64,000 nt of DNA from an uncultured Desulfovibrio sp. GTDB taxonomy: Bacteria > Desulfobacterota > Desulfovibrionia > Desulfovibrionales > Desulfovibrionaceae. The notes beneath the pieces are model-generated. The model did no database searches, had not been told where the DNA came from, and saw only the letters and a list, made by a program, of their open reading frames with translations. Positions 59,865-64,000 of the stretch are shown here, piece by piece. Position numbers and translations under genes: made by a program. The stretch covers positions 4,861-68,860 of the forward strand of contig URBN01000010.1 of NCBI GenBank assembly GCA_900546145.1. The letters are read 5' to 3'. Numbering within the stretch: the stretch's first letter is position 1; each line of letters starts with the position of its first letter.

Positions 59865-60188
59865 CTTCCCTCCGGAGCTTTGTCATGACTCCCGTTTTTC
59901 CGTAGCGCGGAACAACCTGCCCCACTCTTACATCCTGCCTGTGACGCGGTGGGGGCGAGGGCGCGACGATTTCATGGGGAACCGGATGGCGCTCCCCCTG
60001 TCTTCATACGCAGCGCGGCATGCCGCGGTAACTGCCCGGCGCGAAAAAAACCGTGATTCCGGGCGGCGAAAACTCCTGGCTGTACAGAAAAAATAAGGAC
60101 AGGACCCGGCTGTGCCCCCTCCACAGGGGGCGCGGCTATAGTCCCTGCCGTATTTTTCCCCAACAAAATCTAACCAGGAGGACACAAC
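59865..60188. other. Gene-free stretch before the recombinase
   Basis: No gene is seen. A GCCCCCT/AGGGGGC hairpin lies at 60114-60131, and TATAGT at 60137-60142 could be a -10 element. No tRNA gene or attachment-site repeat was recognised. Confidence 0.4.
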
Positions 60189-61142
60189 ATGGTTCGCCGC
60201 CATCCTACAGCTTCCACCGCGGGATCTCCGCATCTGTCTGCCGGGAAAGGCAGAAAGCAGAAGCGTTCCGTCATCACACTTGATGAGTTCACCTCAGCTG
60301 TCTATCTGCCGCACGTTGAGATGCGCAAACGGAGCTGGAGGCTCGACGAGCGCATCCTGCGCCAGCACATCTCCCCGGTGTTCGGTGCTAGGAAACTCGC
60401 CGGCATCGACCGGCAGGACGTTGAGGACTGGCTCTGCCGGCTCTCGTCCGGCGGGCTGGCCCCCGCCACCTGCAACCGGGCTCTGTCTGTCTTCAAGACA
60501 CTCTGCCAGGAGGCCGCGCTGCGCGGATTCCTGCCCGCAGGGCAGTCCCCGTGCGCCGGCGTCTCTCCTCTGAAAGGATGCACTCCGCGGGAGCGCTATC
60601 TCACGAAGGAAGAAGCGCAGAAACTCATGCGGAGGCTTGAACAGTGCGGGCGGCCTGAAGCCAGCGCCCTCCGCCTGCTCCTTCTTACCGGAGCCCGGAA
60701 GAGCGAGATCCTCAGGGCCCGCTGGGAAAACGTCCGCACGGACCTGCGGCTCCTCACCGTGCCGCTCTCAAAGTCCGGCAGGCCGCGCCACATTCCGCTC
60801 TCCGCGGCCGCGATCGCCGTGCTCAGAGCTCTCCCCCGCGTGCCCGGCAGCCCCTGGCTCTTCCCCGGAAAAGCACCGGGGAAACCGCTCGGCGATCTCT
60901 ACCTCTTCTGGAACAGGATCCGTAAAGAACTTGGACTTGACGACGTACGCATTCACGACCTGCGGCATTCATACGCCAGCTTTCTCGTGAATTCAGGCCA
61001 TTCGCTGTACGAGGTCCAGAAACTGCTGGGACTCAGCGATCCGAGAACGACCATGCGCTATGCCCATCTGGGACAGGCACCGCTTCTGGCCGCCGCAGAA
61101 ACAATCAGCGCCTGCCTCAGGACTCCGCCTGAGGAAAAATAG
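60189..61142 (+). CDS. Tyrosine recombinase (phage-type integrase)
   Basis: A 317-aa site-specific recombinase. The N-terminal SAM-like domain (residues 30-130) has EMRKRSWRLDERILRQHISP. The catalytic residues are in LLLLTGARKSEILRARW (Arg), HDLRHSYASFLVNSG (His-x-x-Arg), GLSDPRTTMRYAHLG (His substitute and Tyr). CAGGAGGACACAACATG places the start firmly. It is short and shares the form of integrases of mobile islands. No partner excisionase is seen; a repeat-rich region follows. Confidence 0.93.
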   Translation: MVRRHPTASTAGSPHLSAGKGRKQKRSVITLDEFTSAVYLPHVEMRKRSWRLDERILRQHISPVFGARKLAGIDRQDVEDWLCRLSSGGLAPATCNRALSVFKTLCQEAALRGFLPAGQSPCAGVSPLKGCTPRERYLTKEEAQKLMRRLEQCGRPEASALRLLLLTGARKSEILRARWENVRTDLRLLTVPLSKSGRPRHIPLSAAAIAVLRALPRVPGSPWLFPGKAPGKPLGDLYLFWNRIRKELGLDDVRIHDLRHSYASFLVNSGHSLYEVQKLLGLSDPRTTMRYAHLGQAPLLAAAETISACLRTPPEEK

Positions 61143-61234
61143 AACAGTTCGGGAAACGTCACGTCCTGACACCCCTTTCCGGCAATTCCCCGGACAGATT
61201 CATTCCGGCCGGCTGCCCGTTTCTCTCATCAGAT
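61143..61234. other. Spacer after the recombinase
   Basis: No gene is seen. A poor echo of the repeat (CACCCCTTTCCGGC) occurs about 61 bases before the first clear one. Confidence 0.3.
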
Positions 61235-61380
61235 GCCCCTCCGCCCGCGCGGGACTCAGCAGAAATGTAAACTGAGTCTGCTTCAACATGCAGCCCCCCC
61301 CCGCCCGCGCGGGATTCAGTCGTACGCTCCATTTTCCATGCCGCGGACGGCCGCAGCCCCTCCGCCCGCGCGGGATTCAG
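61235..61380. repeat. Three GC-rich repeats at about 60-bp period (CRISPR-like)
   Basis: GCCCCTCCGCCCGCGCGGG then A(C/T)TCAG occurs at 61235-61259 and 61356-61380. The middle copy at 61293-61319 has a C run in place of CCCCT. Each includes the palindrome CCCGCGCGGG. The intervening sequences, 33 and 36 nt, are unrelated to each other. The spacing fits a decayed CRISPR array of class 1, but no cas gene lies in view and there are only three repeats, so a minisatellite is also possible. Confidence 0.5.
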
Positions 61381-61409
61381 GGCCCCCTCCGTGCAACGGT
61401 CATTCATCA

Positions 61410-61556
61410 ACAGTTACACTGTCGGCTCCTAGTGGGTTTTCTTGTATTCCAAACAAAGCTTTGCAGTTAACTTTTATCACAAAGAAAACATTATTTCAAC
61501 GGAAAATCCCGCCCCGCAGGCTTTCAGACAGAAAAAACCGACAGTGTAACTGTCGG
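61410..61556. repeat. AT-rich segment bounded by 16-bp inverted repeats
   Basis: ACAGTTACACTGTCGG (61410-61425) and its reverse complement CCGACAGTGTAACTGT (61538-61553) flank 112 AT-rich bases. The right arm extends to the perfect hairpin CCGACAGT-GTA-ACTGTCGG (61538-61556), followed on the minus strand by T6. It may be a MITE-like element or an intrinsic terminator with a second partial copy. Confidence 0.55.
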
Positions 61557-61999
61557 CTCTCCTGATGCGAATCAGTCCTGATTTTCAGCCTGTGGAGGAA
61601 TGCCATGAAACATCCCGTGCAGACAGTTTCCGTTTTACGGCCGGGCTGCACAATTTCAGGGTAAGCCCTGCCTGAACGTCCCGGGGAAGAGGCCCGGCAG
61701 GCAGAGCGGGACTTCTGCTTTTCCGGCCCGGGACGCGCGCAGCAGGCAGGGAAACGGTCCTGCCTGTGCTGACTGACGTATGATGCCCCTCTCCTCCGAT
61801 GTGGATACGCCGGCGTATTTTTCAGCCTTTTCGAACAATACTTTTAAATTTTTAACTTCATAAAAGTTTTTATTTATCCGGACAGAATCGCGAGGACGGT
61901 TCCGGCTCCTCTTTTTCCGACGGAGGTGTTTTCTGCCGGATCCGGATCGCCCGCTCAGGGACGCTCTTCGCGGATGCCCCCCCCAGAAAGGAGACCAAG
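61557..61999. other. Leader region of the large exported protein
   Basis: No gene is seen. The 61656-62006 minus frame is a shadow. An AT-rich tract at 61830-61880 suits a promoter. AAAGGAG lies seven bases before the ATG at 62000. Confidence 0.4.
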
Positions 62000-64000
62000 A
62001 TGACACAAGGAGCCATGGGAAACCTTATAAACCGATACCGGGCGGTTCTCCGGAAATGCCGCGTGAAAAACGCGATGAACCGGATAGTGCTTGCCGGGGC
62101 GCTGCTTGCCGCCCCGCTCTTCGCGGAAGGACTTTCTTCCGTCACCGGAGGTACAGGGACGGTATGGGCGGCCACATATTCCCTCGACAACCAGGCAAAC
62201 GATTTCGCGCACACCGGAGCCCCTCAGAGCGGTGACGCAAAAAGTTCCGGGCGTACAGGCACTGTCGGCACTGAGCACGCGGGCGATTCCATCTATGGCG
62301 GACTTGCCACGACCCCGTCTTCTCAGTCATACAATTCGATAGCCTCGGGAAACAACCTTACCATAGAGGGAGACGGCTCAACGTCCTTCAGTAAGACCGC
62401 CATCGCCGGCTATGCAAGCAACTGGGGAAGCGGGAGCAGTACAGCCAGCAATAACAATCTGACTGTGACGAACGCGCTTTTTGATAACAATGGGGCGTAT
62501 ATTAGTGACACAGGACTTGTCGGCGGTATGGCCGATTTCCAGAGTGGAGATGTCCTCGGCAAAGACGCAATAGCCGACAACAATACAGTTACTGTCCAGG
62601 GAGAAGGCTCAAAGGTCAGAATACGAGTCCTCGGCGCACACGCCTCGCACAATGACTATTCCCAGACTGCCGGCATAGCCCGGGCCGATAACAACCACGT
62701 TTACATTCAGGATGGTGCCAGGGTGCTGGGGGCTGTCCTGGGTGCTGAAGTGCACGGCGATACGGAGCTCGAAGAAGGGTACGCCGAAGCGAACAACAAC
62801 ACGGTGGAAATACGCAACGCCTTTATCGGAGAAGCGGACGGTTCAGGAGCCCTGTATTCAGTAACCGGCGCAACCATACATGCCAGACGTGTCCAGAACT
62901 CCTATGGCAATAAGGTTGTAATTTCCGACTCGGTTCTCTCTGGCGGACATGGGAATGAATACGCAAGGAGTTCCGTGCGGGCGCTTTCCATCTTTGCCTA
63001 TGCAGACCCGGTGAGTACGACGGGCAACAGCGTCAAATTCACTGATTCGGAAATTGATGGTTCCGTTTCGGGTACGTATATCGCTTCTTACGGCGGCGCC
63101 GCCGAGGCCAGCGGAACCACGGTGACCGTGAAGGGCAGCAGCGTCGGGGAATATGTCCTGGGCGATTTTGTCTATTCTTCGGGAGGCGGCGCGGCTGCGC
63201 AGACTACCGTCTCTGTTTCGGATACGCACGTGGGCGGATACGTGATCGGCGCGTATGCACGGGCCGGCGCAGACAGTTCCGGGGACGCAAAGGCGTCCGG
63301 TGCTGTCACATTGAAGAACTCGGACATTGCCAGTGTGGTATACAGCGGCTATGCGCGCAATTCGGGCAGCGGCCTCGCGGAGGCGTCGGGGAATACGCTT
63401 GAACTCGATGACACGCATGTCTCCGATATCGTTTCCCCTGGTTACGCCCGCAATGAAGGCAGCGGGCAGGCTGTGTCCGAAGGAAATATGCTGACACTGC
63501 TTGGCGGTACGTATGATGGCAGTATTTATGGCGGCCGCGCGTACGCGGCCGGGAATACCGCGGCTTCCGGAGGAAACACCGTCACACTGCAGGGCGACAA
63601 TGTAGATGGCGATGGCTCCCCTTCCTTCAGCTCGCAGAACACGGTTATCTGGGGCAGCTACGCCAGTGGCGGAAATCAGATGTACGCTCCGACTTCGCCA
63701 AATACCCTGAACTTTATTGACGCCAAGGGCATGACGGCCGCCAATATCCGTAATTTCAGCATACTAAAGTATACACTGCCCAATATGACAGCTCAGGAGT
63801 CCGTGCTTACGCTCACCGGCGGCGCGGATAACGAGAAGACCGATATCTCCAACGCTTCCGTCAGCGTTGCTGTCGCCGACGTCTGGGGCAGGGACGGCGG
63901 TGAATTCGGGTTCGACGGCGACAAGAGTCCCGAAAACGACAGAATCATTCTGCTGAAGAACGACAATGGCCTGGTTTCAGACGGCTGGAAGCAGGAGGGC
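62000..64000 (+). CDS. Large repetitive autotransporter-like exported protein, partial at 3' end
   Basis: The frame is open from ATG 62000 to the end of the window (667 codons) without a stop. AAAGGAG precedes it. The N-terminus has a basic region (NRYRAVLRKCRVKNAMNR) and a hydrophobic stretch (IVLAGALLAAPLFA), the extended signal peptide of many large autotransporters. The rest is a string of loosely repeated units with the plan GN-x-V-x-Ser/Asp-x-V-x-G-x-(V/I)-x-G-x-YA, rich in Gly, Ser, Asn, Ala and Thr with almost no Cys. Examples are NTLELDDTHVSDIVSPGYAR and GNTVTLQGDNVDGDG. This fits a right-handed beta-helix passenger; the C-terminal beta-barrel would lie beyond the window, so secretion type is inferred. 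It would be an adhesin or surface protein. Its position after the recombinase suggests acquisition. Confidence 0.85.
   Translation, partial: MTQGAMGNLINRYRAVLRKCRVKNAMNRIVLAGALLAAPLFAEGLSSVTGGTGTVWAATYSLDNQANDFAHTGAPQSGDAKSSGRTGTVGTEHAGDSIYGGLATTPSSQSYNSIASGNNLTIEGDGSTSFSKTAIAGYASNWGSGSSTASNNNLTVTNALFDNNGAYISDTGLVGGMADFQSGDVLGKDAIADNNTVTVQGEGSKVRIRVLGAHASHNDYSQTAGIARADNNHVYIQDGARVLGAVLGAEVHGDTELEEGYAEANNNTVEIRNAFIGEADGSGALYSVTGATIHARRVQNSYGNKVVISDSVLSGGHGNEYARSSVRALSIFAYADPVSTTGNSVKFTDSEIDGSVSGTYIASYGGAAEASGTTVTVKGSSVGEYVLGDFVYSSGGGAAAQTTVSVSDTHVGGYVIGAYARAGADSSGDAKASGAVTLKNSDIASVVYSGYARNSGSGLAEASGNTLELDDTHVSDIVSPGYARNEGSGQAVSEGNMLTLLGGTYDGSIYGGRAYAAGNTAASGGNTVTLQGDNVDGDGSPSFSSQNTVIWGSYASGGNQMYAPTSPNTLNFIDAKGMTAANIRNFSILKYTLPNMTAQESVLTLTGGADNEKTDISNASVSVAVADVWGRDGGEFGFDGDKSPENDRIILLKNDNGLVSDGWKQEG

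Noticed and set aside
59865..60188. tRNA gene or att site beside the integrase
   Set aside because: No cloverleaf or duplicated core sequence could be recognised.

Overview
The window looks like a chromosomal segment of a strictly anaerobic Desulfovibrionaceae-type bacterium (Desulfovibrio/Bilophila/Mailhella-like). Supporting this are the NrfH-NrfA nitrite reductase pair with a two-gene system II cytochrome c maturation set, an atpZ-atpI-atpB-atpE group separate from F1, Rex, cobalamin genes, a stand-alone AICAR formyltransferase, an oxygen-sensitive glycyl radical enzyme and a candidate selenoprotein. The family is inferred from gene content and protein style only.

Layout. 1-3.7 kb: accessory DNA with two unknown genes, a MarR regulator bracketed by copies of one operator-like 13-mer, an Hsp20 gene, the decayed remains of a second hsp20, and a cluster of perfect palindromes and tandem repeats. 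3.7-11.2 kb: the most interesting region. A PAS/sigma54 activator is divergent from an operon-like series: glycyl radical enzyme, its radical-SAM activase, a HesB-like gene with an in-frame UGA followed by a good SECIS hairpin, an MFS transporter and a Cys-rich C_GCAxxG_C_C protein. A twin repeat fits an enhancer site and a -24/-12 promoter lies between regulator and enzyme. The enzyme has Cys-Val-Ala where most lyases and dehydratases of the family have Cys-x-Glu. An IS256-type transposase remnant follows at 11.3-11.6 kb.

11.7-31.6 kb: core genes for ATP synthase Fo, rex, cobS/cbiA, purH-type formyltransferase, nrfHA with resB/ccsA, purA, holB, asnS and a thiSGHF operon led by a TPP riboswitch and terminator. 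31.8-36.8 kb: flippase, ilvD, a tandem HdeA-like periplasmic protein and a cyclophilin. 36.9-49.4 kb: mutY, then the rimP-nusA-ylxR-infB-ylxP-nrnA-truB-rpsO-pnp translation and RNA series with a possible attenuator or small RNA in front of it. 49.5-59.9 kb: yjbQ, prfA, a DUF1385 protein, rpmE, tlyA, dinB, hom, mtnA, a surface-carbohydrate protein and a GNAT acetyltransferase.

60.2-64 kb: a second accessory stretch with a tyrosine recombinase, three GC-rich CRISPR-like repeats at about 60-bp period without cas genes, an AT-rich segment bounded by inverted repeats, and the 5' part of a large repetitive secreted protein that runs off the window.
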